A stretch of 8,424 nucleotides of DNA. It comes from CAYMRL01 sp964473205. GTDB taxonomy: Bacteria > Deinococcota > Deinococci > Deinococcales > Trueperaceae. The translations under genes and the position numbers were made by a program. Where the stretch lies: NCBI GenBank assembly GCA_964473205.1, contig CAYYOK010000138.1:1-8424 (forward strand). Reading direction: 5' to 3'. Shown here in pieces: positions 1 through 6,756 of the stretch. Under the pieces are notes generated by a model. That model was not told the origin of the DNA. It searched no databases and worked only from the letters and a program-made list of their open reading frames with translations. Position 1 is the first letter of the stretch; each line of letters opens with the position of its first letter.

Positions 1-796
1 GGCGCCGCCTGACGTGCAGCCGCGCCTCCTCCGGCGCGTGGCTCTTGACGCCCAGGTAGAACTCGCGGACGTTCTCGTTGCCCCGCAGCTCGGCCGAGGT
101 GCCCTCCAGCACGAAGCGACCGCCTTCCAGCACGTAGCCGTAGTCGGCGATGGCGAGAGCCTGGTTGGCGTTCTGCTCGACCAGCAGGATGCCCATGCCC
201 TGCTGGTTGATGCGCCGGATGACGCCGAAGATCTCCTCGACCAGCAGCGGCGCGAGCCCCAGGCTCGGCTCGTCGAGCATCAGCACCTGCGGGCGCGCCA
301 TCAGAGCCCTGGCGATGGCGAGCATCTGCTGCTCGCCCCCTGACAGGGTGCCGGAGTCCTGCTTGTGGCGCTCGAGGAGGCGTGGGAAGAGCGCGTAGAC
401 CTCGTCGAGGTCGGCTCTGACGCCGGCGGCGTCGCGGCGGTGGTAGGCGCCGAGGCGCAGGCTCTCGCCCACCGACAGGTCGGGGAACATGCCCCTGTCC
501 TCGACGACGTAGGCGATGCCGGCCTGCGAGATGCGCTCGGTGTCCCAGCGCGTCACGTCGCGGCCCATGACCCGCACGCTGCCCTTGCGCGGCTCGTCCT
601 CGATCAGGCCCATGATCGTCTTGAGCAGGGTGCTCTTGCCGGCGCCGTTCGAGCCGAGCACCGCCACGCAGCTACCGCGCGCGACGCTGAGCGAGACGCC
701 CTTGAGCACCCGAAGCTGCCGGTGGTAGCCGCTCTCGACCGTGATCACCTCGAGCAGCGCCTCGGCGCCGGCGCGACCCGGCGCGGCGCGCGTCAC
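1..796 (-). CDS. livF: Liv-type ABC importer ATP-binding protein LivF (3' end beyond left edge)
   Basis: This is one of the two cytoplasmic ATPases that power the Liv-type importer encoded just upstream. 265 codons are visible, from a GTG at 796 to the window edge, without a stop. Seen: Walker A GSNGAGKST (residues 48-56), a Q-loop segment IAYVVEDRGMFPDL (94-107) with Glu where many ABC ATPases have Gln, signature LSGGEQQ (151-157), Walker B VLMLDEP (171-177), and VEQN (206-209) in the switch region, where LivF proteins usually carry Gln instead of the H-loop His. The usual LivF end (EFYLG, 245-249) is followed by at least 16 more residues ending in an Arg-rich run, so the protein has a C-terminal tail. 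The GTG start overlaps the livG stop (GTGA), with GAGG 7 nt upstream, indicating translational coupling. Family assignment is firm; the substrate is unknown. Confidence 0.93.
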   Translation of the reverse strand, partial: MTRAAPGRAGAEALLEVITVESGYHRQLRVLKGVSLSVARGSCVAVLGSNGAGKSTLLKTIMGLIEDEPRKGSVRVMGRDVTRWDTERISQAGIAYVVEDRGMFPDLSVGESLRLGAYHRRDAAGVRADLDEVYALFPRLLERHKQDSGTLSGGEQQMLAIARALMARPQVLMLDEPSLGLAPLLVEEIFGVIRRINQQGMGILLVEQNANQALAIADYGYVLEGGRFVLEGTSAELRGNENVREFYLGVKSHAPEEARLHVRRR

Positions 797-1584
797 GAGG
801 CGGCCTCGGCCGTCAGCCGGGAGCCGCCGAGGTACGCCCTGATCACCGCGGGATGCTCCTGGACCTCGGCCGGCGTGCCGTCGGCGATGAGCGTGCCGTG
901 GTCGAGCACCAGGACGCGCTGCGCCAGGCGGCTCACGACCCGCAGGTCGTGCTCGACGACCAGCATGGTCAGGCCGAGCTGGGCCTTCAGCCGCAGGAGC
1001 GTGACCATCATGTCGTCCTTCTCCTCGACCATCATGCCGGCGGTCGGCTCGTCGAGGAGCAGCAGGGCTGGCTCGGCGGCCAGGGCCCTCGCCACCTCGA
1101 TCAGCTTCTGCACCCCGTACGGCAGCGCTCCTACGCGTTGCTCTCTGTAAGCCTGCAGGTCGAGCAGGTCGAGGAGCTCCTCGGCCTTGCGGCGCTGCGC
1201 GACCTCGTCGCGCACCCAGCCGGGGGTGGCGAGCATCGCGCTCAGCACGTTCGACCTCACGTGTAGATGGCGGCCGAGCAGGAGGTTGTCCAGGCAGGTG
1301 AGGTTCTTGAACAGCTCGATGTTCTGGAAGCTGCGCGCGATCCCGAGCCTGGCCACGCGGTGCGGCTGCATGCCGGTGATGTCGGTGCTGCGCCACGTCA
1401 CGGCGCCGTGCTGCGGGCGATAGAAGCCGCAGATGACGTTGAAGATACTGGTCTTGCCGGCGCCGTTGGGACCTATCAACGCCGCGACCTCACCCTCCGC
1501 GAGCGCGAAGCTCACGCCCGAGAGGGCGTTGAGACCGCGGAAGGAGAGGCTGACGTCGTCGAGCTGGATCAACTGGTCGGGCAC
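793..1584 (-). CDS. livG: Liv-type ABC importer ATP-binding protein LivG
   Basis: Second cytoplasmic ATPase of the Liv-type importer, 263 residues, a normal length for LivG. Seen in order: Walker A GPNGAGKTS (38-46), Q-loop RSFQNIELF (Q87), the LivG form of the signature LPYGVQ (154-159), Walker B LLLLDEP (174-180), and H-loop VEHD with H212. The helical-domain segment NLLLGRHLHV (100-109) and the VEEKDDM stretch after Walker B (186-192) resemble, from memory, LivG proteins encoded beside AMP-binding ligases. The start is GTG at 1584; it is the only start codon after an in-frame TGA 15 codons upstream. No Shine-Dalgarno is visible, and the 9 nt before the start follow directly on a strong hairpin. 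The gene lies 53 nt after the binding-protein gene and overlaps livF by 4 bp. Confidence 0.95.
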   Translation of the reverse strand: MPDQLIQLDDVSLSFRGLNALSGVSFALAEGEVAALIGPNGAGKTSIFNVICGFYRPQHGAVTWRSTDITGMQPHRVARLGIARSFQNIELFKNLTCLDNLLLGRHLHVRSNVLSAMLATPGWVRDEVAQRRKAEELLDLLDLQAYREQRVGALPYGVQKLIEVARALAAEPALLLLDEPTAGMMVEEKDDMMVTLLRLKAQLGLTMLVVEHDLRVVSRLAQRVLVLDHGTLIADGTPAEVQEHPAVIRAYLGGSRLTAEAAS

Positions 1585-1593
1585 GAGATAGGG

Positions 1594-1618
1594 GTGGGGC
1601 GGCGCGAAGCCGCCCCAC
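1594..1618 (-). other. Perfect 10-bp intercistronic hairpin between livK and livG
   Basis: On the transcribed strand GTGGGGCGGC (1618-1609) pairs perfectly with GCCGCCCCAC (1603-1594) across a 5-nt TTCGC loop. It lies 19 nt after the livK stop and ends 10 nt before the livG GTG. No T-tract follows (the next bases are CCCTATCTC), so a classic intrinsic terminator is unlikely. Inference: it protects the 3' end of the abundant binding-protein transcript and/or limits read-through and translation of livG, giving more binding protein than ATPase. Confidence 0.6.
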
Positions 1619-1637
1619 GAGTCGTCTCAGGCTGAGG

Positions 1638-2822
1638 CTAGAGGGTGAGCCAGTCGGAGACCGGGCGCAGGCCCTGCGGGGTGACCTGCAGCAGCATCAC
1701 CGAGTTGTTGCCCTTGTAGCCGTCGGCGAAGCTGAGGTTGTAGTAGAGGCCCTCGTTGTAGCCGTCGATGGCGCTCAGCGCCTCGAGCAGGCCTTCGCGG
1801 GTGAGGTCGGGTCCGGCGGCCCTCAGGGCCTCGACCAGCGGCTGGGCGAATGCGACGCCCGCCAGCGCGCGGAACGGATCGCGGGCGATCTCGGGGGCGT
1901 AGGCGACGATGATGTCGCGGTAGAGCGCGTCGGCGATCGGGTCGCCGTTGCCCTCGCCGACGATGACCGTCGGGAGGCGCAGGAAGACGCTGAACAGCGC
2001 ACCCTGCATGCCCGGGTTGGCCATCAGGCTCGGGTCGAGCAGCGTCACGGTGGCGAGCATCTGCGGCCGGAAGTCGAGGCGCTGGAACTCGTTGACGAGG
2101 TTGGCGGCGGCGGTCGGGTCGGAGAACAGCAGCACGCTGTCGGCGCCGGAGCCGCGCAGGCGCAGGGCCTGCACGCCGAGGTTGGTGGTGCCGCGCTCGT
2201 AGCTGACCTTGTCGCCGACGGTGACGTCGTAGCCCTGGGCCTGCAGGCGCGCGATCTCCTCTTCCAGCCCGCGCAGGCCGGCCTGGCCGTAGCCGTCGTT
2301 CTGGTAGAAGATCGCGATGTTGCGGCTGCCGAGCTCGGTGACCGCGTGGCGGGTCATCAGGGCGGCCTCGACGACGTAGTCGGTGAAGGTCGAGAAGACC
2401 AGGCCGCCGGACTGCTCGGCGAACTGCTCGGAGCCAGAGGCCGGACCGATCCACGGCGTGTTGGCGCGCTGGATCAGCGGCAGGGCAGCGAGGCCGTTGG
2501 CGGTCCCGACGCCGGCGACGAAGGCGAAGACGTTGTCGCGGTCGATCATCTCGCGCACGGCGGCGACCGTTCTGGCGGGGTCGTAGCCGTCGTCGCGGGT
2601 GACGAGCACCAGCTCGCGGCCGTGGATGCCGCCCTGGGCGTTGATGTACTTGAAGTACGCCTCGACCGCGATCGTGACGCTGCCCCACGCGGCGGCAGGG
2701 CCGGATTGGGGACCCCAGTTGCCGATGATGATCTGCCGGTCGGTGACGCCGGGTTGGGCGGTGGCCGAGGCCACCAGCGCGAGCATAAGGGCGGAAACGA
2801 TGAACGTCAGAAGCCTCTTCAT
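1638..2822 (-). CDS. livK: Liv-type (branched-chain amino acid family) periplasmic substrate-binding protein
   Basis: Type I periplasmic binding protein of the leucine-binding family (Periplasmic_binding_6-like), which would capture the substrate outside the membrane for the LivH/LivM channel. The 394-residue product starts with a Sec signal peptide: MKR, a hydrophobic core (residues 4-18) and an ATA site, predicting cleavage after A22. There is no lipobox, and the mature protein contains no cysteine. Family features are the first strand IIIGNWGPQSGPAAAWG (31-47), NAQGGIHGREL (61-71), an AVREMIDRDNVFAFVAG segment (88-104), and the hinge/second-lobe strand IAIFYQNDGYGQAG (169-182). An in-frame ATG at 2861 would add 13 non-signal residues; I chose 2822 because AAGGAAGGAG lies just before it and it begins a clean signal peptide. 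The ligand is not deducible; the neighbouring ligase suggests an organic acid. The symbol denotes family only. Confidence 0.92.
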   Translation of the reverse strand: MKRLLTFIVSALMLALVASATAQPGVTDRQIIIGNWGPQSGPAAAWGSVTIAVEAYFKYINAQGGIHGRELVLVTRDDGYDPARTVAAVREMIDRDNVFAFVAGVGTANGLAALPLIQRANTPWIGPASGSEQFAEQSGGLVFSTFTDYVVEAALMTRHAVTELGSRNIAIFYQNDGYGQAGLRGLEEEIARLQAQGYDVTVGDKVSYERGTTNLGVQALRLRGSGADSVLLFSDPTAAANLVNEFQRLDFRPQMLATVTLLDPSLMANPGMQGALFSVFLRLPTVIVGEGNGDPIADALYRDIIVAYAPEIARDPFRALAGVAFAQPLVEALRAAGPDLTREGLLEALSAIDGYNEGLYYNLSFADGYKGNNSVMLLQVTPQGLRPVSDWLTL

Positions 2823-2826
2823 ACTG

Positions 2827-2836
2827 CTCCTTCCTT
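2827..2836 (-). promoter_or_regulatory. Strong ribosome-binding site of the livK-like gene
   Basis: AAGGAAGGAG on the minus strand ends 4 nt before the ATG at 2822. It is the best Shine-Dalgarno match among the starts in this window and decides between this ATG and the in-frame ATG at 2861. Strong initiation here fits the need for more binding protein than membrane or ATPase subunits. Confidence 0.75.
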
Positions 2837-2959
2837 GCTTGGCGCAGCCGCCGCGGCTCATGGTCTGCCGAGGCCGTCGCTGAGAGTTCTAGTCGTCGTC
2901 AACGTTATCACGGGGCAAACGCGCGCAGACTCGCTGCTCAAGGCTCGGTTAGACCGCTT
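2837..2959 (-). promoter_or_regulatory. Longest intergenic gap of the Liv cluster, possible promoter or leader for livK
   Basis: The 137 nt between the livH stop and the livK ATG form the longest non-coding gap in the window; this entry covers the part upstream of the ribosome-binding site. A comparatively AT-richer patch lies at about 2889-2915 (minus strand GTGATAACGTTGACG followed by TAGAACT). It contains TTGACG and TAGAAC, but not at a convincing 16-18 bp spacing, so no promoter is assigned. AGCC/GGCT arms at 2844-2856 can form a small stem. I see no T-tract terminator after livH. An internal promoter is plausible but unproven. Confidence 0.3.
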
Positions 2960-3844
2960 TCAGACGCGCTTGACGTCCGCGCGCCCGAGCAGGCCGTGCG
3001 GCCGGAACACCAGCACCAGGATGACGGCGAGGAACGCGAACGAGGCCTTGAACTCCAGCGACACGTAGATCCCGACGACCAGCTCGAGGATGCCGAGCAC
3101 GTAGCCGCCGAGGACGGCGCCGGGCAGGCTGTTCATGCCGCCGATCACCGCCGCCACGAAGCCCTTGCTCATCGGGTCGAGCATCGTGGTCGGGTTGAGC
3201 AGCGTCGTCGGGGCGAACAGCAGGCCGGCGGCGGTCGCGAGGACGGCGGCAGCGGCCCAGGTGGCCATCAGCACGCGCCTGACGGGCAGGCCCATCGCCT
3301 CGGCCACGTCCTCGCGTTGGGCGACGGCGCGCATCGCTACGCCGAGCTTGGTGTACGACAGCAGCGCCCACAGGCCGAGCATCAGCACGACTCCGACCGC
3401 GGCGGTGACGAGCGAGACGAGGCTGAACGAGGCGCCGCCGATGCGCACGATGCGCTCGGCGACGAGGGTCGGCACGATCTTGTTGTCAGTGCCGAACACC
3501 AGCGCGTCGAGCCCTCCGAGCGTGAGGGCGAGGCCCAAGGTCAGGATCAGCAGGCCCAGCTCCGACTGGTTCTTCGCCGGCCGCACCAGCAGCAGGTAGA
3601 CGAGGCCGCCGATGAGAGCGGCTGCCACCAGCGCCAGGGCGAAAGACGCGCCCCAGGGGATGTCGAGCGAGGTGAGCAGGGCGTAGGCGATGAACGTGCC
3701 GAGCACGCCGAGGTCGCCGTGCGCGAAGTTGAGTATGCGCGTGGTGCGGTAGAGGAGCACCAGGCCGATCGCCACCAGCGCGTAGATGCTGCCGATGGTC
3801 GCGCCGCTGACCAGGACCTGGATGAAGGTGTCGAGGCCGCTCAT
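2960..3844 (-). CDS. livH: Liv-type ABC importer inner-membrane permease LivH
   Basis: One of the two membrane permeases of the Liv-type importer; it pairs with LivM to form the translocation channel. The product has 294 residues, normal for LivH, and is almost entirely hydrophobic, with about eight membrane segments. Diagnostic motifs: GSIYALVAIGLVLLYRTTRI (18-37) leading into LNFAHGDLGVLG (38-49), the ATPase-contacting cytoplasmic loop RAVAQREDVAEAMGLPVRR (172-190), GGMNSLPGAVLGGYVLG (235-251), and the C-terminal VFRPHGLLGR (279-288). The ATG at 3844 is preceded by GGTGAG with 5-nt spacing. The gene follows livM by 67 nt, in reverse of the commoner livH-livM order. Assignment is secure; substrate specificity is not encoded in this subunit. 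Confidence 0.95.
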   Translation of the reverse strand: MSGLDTFIQVLVSGATIGSIYALVAIGLVLLYRTTRILNFAHGDLGVLGTFIAYALLTSLDIPWGASFALALVAAALIGGLVYLLLVRPAKNQSELGLLILTLGLALTLGGLDALVFGTDNKIVPTLVAERIVRIGGASFSLVSLVTAAVGVVLMLGLWALLSYTKLGVAMRAVAQREDVAEAMGLPVRRVLMATWAAAAVLATAAGLLFAPTTLLNPTTMLDPMSKGFVAAVIGGMNSLPGAVLGGYVLGILELVVGIYVSLEFKASFAFLAVILVLVFRPHGLLGRADVKRV

Positions 3845-3849
3845 CGGCG

Positions 3850-3855
3850 CTCACC
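3850..3855 (-). promoter_or_regulatory. Ribosome-binding site of livH
   Basis: GGTGAG on the minus strand, five nucleotides before the ATG at 3844. Its GGTGA matches the 3' part of the AGGAGGTGA consensus. It supports the chosen livH start over an overlapping minus-strand frame that opens at 3854. Confidence 0.45.
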
Positions 3856-3911
3856 GCTTCGCTCCGCGGTCGCGCCGGCGTTCCTCGTCCTGCGGCGGCC
3901 GAGTTGCGCCA

Positions 3912-4889
3912 TCACAGCGGCCAGCTCTTCCAGTAGCGGCGGATCTTCAGCCAGCGCCCGTAGAGCCCGGCGGGCTCGAGCATCATCACGGCGATCACGA
4001 CCAGACCGAACACGAGCTGCGACCAGGCGCGGAACGTCGAGAGGTAGAGGTCCAAGCCGGTGATGAAGCCGGCGCCGATGATCGCGCCGGGCAGGAACCC
4101 GAAGCCGCCGACGATGATCATCAGCAGGAACTTCACGCTCAGCAGCAGGTTGAAGCTCTCGGGCGTGATGTAGCCGACCAGCGGGCCGTAGAGAGCGCCG
4201 GCGAGGCCGGCCAGGCCGGCGGAGATCACGAACGCCAGCGTCTTGTAGCGCGCCAGCCCGATGCCGCTCATCTGCGCGGCCAGATCGGCGTCGCGCAGCG
4301 CCCTGAACGCGCGCCCGACGTGGGAGCGCTCGAGGTTGAAGATCGCCAGGCACGCCAGCAGCGCGATCACCGCCACCAGCCAGTAGAAGGCCCTGTCGCC
4401 GTAGAAGTCGATGCCGAAGATCTCGGGCCTGTCGACGAGCCTGCCCGTCGACGAGCCGACGAAGCGCCAGTTGGTGAGGATCTGCTGGATGGCGAGGCCG
4501 AAGCCGAGCGTGGCGATGGCGAGGTACGGACCCTCGAGCCGCAGGGCCGGCACGCCGATGACGAACCCGAGGATCCCCGCGACGAGGATCGCGCCGGGGA
4601 CGCTCAGGTAGAACGGCAGGCCGTAGTCGGTCAGGACCGCCTGGGTGTAGGCGCCGGCGGCGAGGAACCCGGCGTGCCCCAGCGACACCTGACCGGTGAG
4701 GCCGACGAGCACGCCGAGAGAGATCGCCACCAGCGCGTAGACGAAGAACAGCGTGACGTTGTAGATCAGGTAGCCCTTGGTGACGAGCGGCAGCCCGAAC
4801 AGCGCCACGGCGCCGATGACGAGGGCCACCCACGCCTGCGAGCCCCGCACCAGCAGCAGGTCTTGCTCGTAGCGCTCGCGGAAGAGCAC
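3912..4889 (-). CDS. livM: Liv-type ABC importer inner-membrane permease LivM
   Basis: Partner permease of LivH, 325 residues and strongly hydrophobic. Motifs seen: LTGQVSLGHAGFLAAGAY (64-81), the hallmark of LivM; RLEGPYLAIATLGF (117-130); the ATPase-contacting loop RAFRALRDADLAAQMSGIG (193-211); GGFGFLPGAIIGAGF (261-275); and LEPAGLYGRWLKIRRYWKSW (304-323) at the C-terminus. That last segment and the N-terminal FRERYEQD recall LivM proteins encoded near AMP-binding ligases (family memory, not a search). The start is GTG at 4889, directly after an in-frame TAG 3 codons upstream. No good Shine-Dalgarno precedes it, so a start a few codons downstream (GTG at residue 14) remains possible. It follows the ligase gene after 73 nt and precedes livH by 67 nt, most likely in the same transcript. 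Confidence 0.94.
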   Translation of the reverse strand: MLFRERYEQDLLLVRGSQAWVALVIGAVALFGLPLVTKGYLIYNVTLFFVYALVAISLGVLVGLTGQVSLGHAGFLAAGAYTQAVLTDYGLPFYLSVPGAILVAGILGFVIGVPALRLEGPYLAIATLGFGLAIQQILTNWRFVGSSTGRLVDRPEIFGIDFYGDRAFYWLVAVIALLACLAIFNLERSHVGRAFRALRDADLAAQMSGIGLARYKTLAFVISAGLAGLAGALYGPLVGYITPESFNLLLSVKFLLMIIVGGFGFLPGAIIGAGFITGLDLYLSTFRAWSQLVFGLVVIAVMMLEPAGLYGRWLKIRRYWKSWPL

Positions 4890-4906
4890 AGTGGGCTACG
4901 CGGCGG

Positions 4907-4927
4907 GCGTGCCGGCGTGCGGCACGC
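4907..4927 (-). other. 8-bp hairpin between the ligase gene and livM
   Basis: GCGTGCCG pairs perfectly with CGGCACGC across a 5-nt loop; the two arms lie at 4907-4914 and 4920-4927. It sits inside the 73-nt gap between the ligase stop (4963) and the livM GTG (4889). No T-tract follows on the transcribed strand, so it is more likely a processing or mRNA-stability element, or a chance GC-rich palindrome, than a terminator. Confidence 0.4.
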
Positions 4928-4962
4928 GGCGACCAGAGGTGGGTGGGAGGAACGCCGCGACC

Positions 4963-6741
4963 TCAGGCATACAGGTCCTCGATCAGATGACCGTACTTGC
5001 CGGCGATGCTGGCGCGCTTGACCTTCAGCGTCGCGGTGACCTCGCCGTCCTCGTGATGCAGGCGCTTGGGCAGGATCTTGAACCTCTTGATCGTCTCGAC
5101 GCGGGCGAGCGCGGCGTTGACCCTCTCCACCTCGGCCTCGATGAGCGCGATCACCTCGGGGTTCTGGGTCAGGTCGGTGTAGGTCGAGTAGGCGAGCTGG
5201 CGCTCGGCTGCCCAGTGGCTGACGTTGTCCTCGTCGAGGACTAGCAGCGCGGTGAGGTAGGGGCGCCGGTCACCGATGACGACGGCGTCGTTGATGTAGA
5301 TGCTCGACTTGAGCTGGTTCTCGATCTTCTGCGGCGCGATGTTCTTGCCGCCGGCGGTGATGAGGATGTCCTTCTTGCGGTCGGTGATGCTGAGGTAGCC
5401 GCCTGAGTCGAGCTCGCCGACGTCGCCGGTGTGCAGCCAGCCGTCCTCGAGCGCCTCGGCCGAGGCCGCTGGGTCCTTGTGGTAGTGGAGGAAGTTGCCG
5501 GGGCTCTTCGAGAGGATCTCGCCGTCGTCCGCGATCCTGATCTCGACGCCGGGGAACGCCGTGCCTACTGTGCCGAGACGCGTCTTGGCCGGGTTGATGG
5601 CGATGAGCCCGGTCGACTCGGTCAGGCCGAAGCCCTCGCGGATGTCGATGCCGAGAGCCATGACGTAGGCGAGGATGTCAGGGCTGATCGGTGCGGCGCC
5701 GGAGATCGCGACCCTCACCCTGTCGAGCCCGAGGCGATACTTGAGCAGCCTGATGACCAGCGTGTGCGCCGCGAACAGCGCGACGCCGCGGCGGTCGGTC
5801 ACCGAGGAGCCGCGCGAGCGGCTGGCAACCTGCAGCGCCCAGCGGAAGGCGGCGCGCTTGACCGCCTGCGCGTCCTTCATGTGCAGCTCGACCAGGGAGT
5901 GGATCTTCTCCCAGATGCGCGGCACGGCGAAGAACACCGTCGGCCGGATCTCCTGCAGGTTGGTCATGACGGTGTCGAGGTTCTCGGTGAAGCTGACGGT
6001 GTAGCCGAAGCGCAGCGGGGCGGCCACGCTGATCAGGCGCTCGACGATGTGAGACAGCGGCAGGAACGAGATCAGCTCGTCCTTCTCGGTCAGCGGCTGC
6101 CACCGGTAGAGCGAGTCCATCGCCCACAGCAGGTTGCCGTGGCTCAGCACCGCGCCCTTCGGGTCGCCGGTGGTGCCGGAGGTGTAGATGAACAGCGCCG
6201 GGTCGTCGGGTCTCACCGCCGCGAGGCGGGCGTCGACGGCCTCCGGGCTGGCGCGGTGCAGGCCGCGTCCCTCGTCGATGAGCGCTCCGAGCTCCAGCAC
6301 GTCCGAGACCTCGTCGGAAGGCTCGACGACCGCGACCCAAGCGACCCGCGGGCACAGCGCCTTGGCGTTGAGCCACTTCTCGAGCTGCTCGGCGTCCTCG
6401 ACGATGAGGCCGACGGCGTCGGAGTGGTTCAGGTAGTAGGCGAGCTGCTCGGCGCTGCTGGTGGTGTAGACGCCGACGGTCACGCCGCCCGCGGTCTGGA
6501 TGGCGAGGTCGGAGATCAGCCACTCGGGCCGGTTCTCGCACAGCAGAGCGACGCGGTCGCCTGGCTCTAGGCCCAGCGCCACCAGCTTGGCCGCCAACGC
6601 GTTGACCTGCTCGACGTACTCCGACCAGCGCAGCGACTGCCACAGGCCGAAGCGCTTGACGCGGAACGCGATCCCGGCGTCGCGCTCCCTGCGCCGCAGC
6701 AACGCCGGCAGGCTGTCGGCCACCATCCACTCAGCTTGCAT
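4963..6741 (-). CDS. AMP-forming acyl-CoA synthetase (long-chain fatty acid-CoA ligase type)
   Basis: Adenylate-forming ligase of the ANL superfamily, predicted to activate a carboxylic acid with ATP to an acyl-AMP and then an acyl-CoA thioester in the cytoplasm or at the inner membrane. The 592-residue length suits bacterial long-chain acyl-CoA synthetases (COG1022 type). Seen: P-loop motif YTSGTTGDPKG (186-196), FLPLSHIVER (226-235), VPRIWEKI (273-280), ISGAAPI (346-352), EGFGLTEST (369-377), WLHTGDVGELD (435-445), ITDRKKDILITAGGKNIAP (452-470, hinge region), and EVTATLKVKR (567-576), whose K573 is in the position of the catalytic lid lysine. All key residues are present. The ATG at 6741 has no clear Shine-Dalgarno; a second in-frame ATG lies five codons downstream. 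Its position before livM suggests it activates the acid imported by the Liv system. Chain length and substrate are undetermined. Confidence 0.93.
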   Translation of the reverse strand: MQAEWMVADSLPALLRRRERDAGIAFRVKRFGLWQSLRWSEYVEQVNALAAKLVALGLEPGDRVALLCENRPEWLISDLAIQTAGGVTVGVYTTSSAEQLAYYLNHSDAVGLIVEDAEQLEKWLNAKALCPRVAWVAVVEPSDEVSDVLELGALIDEGRGLHRASPEAVDARLAAVRPDDPALFIYTSGTTGDPKGAVLSHGNLLWAMDSLYRWQPLTEKDELISFLPLSHIVERLISVAAPLRFGYTVSFTENLDTVMTNLQEIRPTVFFAVPRIWEKIHSLVELHMKDAQAVKRAAFRWALQVASRSRGSSVTDRRGVALFAAHTLVIRLLKYRLGLDRVRVAISGAAPISPDILAYVMALGIDIREGFGLTESTGLIAINPAKTRLGTVGTAFPGVEIRIADDGEILSKSPGNFLHYHKDPAASAEALEDGWLHTGDVGELDSGGYLSITDRKKDILITAGGKNIAPQKIENQLKSSIYINDAVVIGDRRPYLTALLVLDEDNVSHWAAERQLAYSTYTDLTQNPEVIALIEAEVERVNAALARVETIKRFKILPKRLHHEDGEVTATLKVKRASIAGKYGHLIEDLYA

Positions 6742-6750
6742 CTGACCGGC

Positions 6751-6756
6751 ATTGTA
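6751..6756 (-). promoter_or_regulatory. Candidate -10 box upstream of the ligase gene
   Basis: TACAAT on the minus strand matches the TATAAT consensus at five of six positions and ends 9 nt before the ATG at 6741. No convincing -35 hexamer lies 16-18 bp upstream. If used, transcription would begin within a few nucleotides of the start codon, giving a leaderless or near-leaderless mRNA, which would fit the missing Shine-Dalgarno. A chance match in the 73-nt gap is possible. Confidence 0.3.

Noticed and set aside
365..1150. Plus-strand open frame antisense to livF and livG
   Set aside because: Low-complexity Ala/Arg/Ser composition with no domain, and it crosses two well-supported minus-strand genes.
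1594..1618. Rho-independent terminator after livK
   Set aside because: The stem is perfect but no T-tract follows on the transcribed strand, and livG and livF continue directly downstream.
1627..2688. 353-codon minus-strand frame inside the binding-protein gene
   Set aside because: It is an extremely Arg-rich alternative frame; the overlapping frame encodes a signal peptide and a full binding-protein fold.
2823..2861. ATG at 2861 as the start of the binding protein
   Set aside because: It would put 13 residues including Cys and charged residues before a clean signal peptide, whereas the ATG at 2822 has a strong Shine-Dalgarno.
2346..4063. Two overlapping plus-strand open frames (2346-3068 and 2996-4063)
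   Set aside because: Both are antisense to livK, livH and livM and have an acidic/Gln/His-rich composition typical of mirror frames.
3786..5021. Long open plus-strand frame (411 codons) antisense to livH and livM
   Set aside because: Its translation is rich in Arg, Glu, Gln, His and Asp with no recognisable domain, as expected from the complement of GC-rich coding DNA. The minus strand holds clear LivH and LivM motifs.
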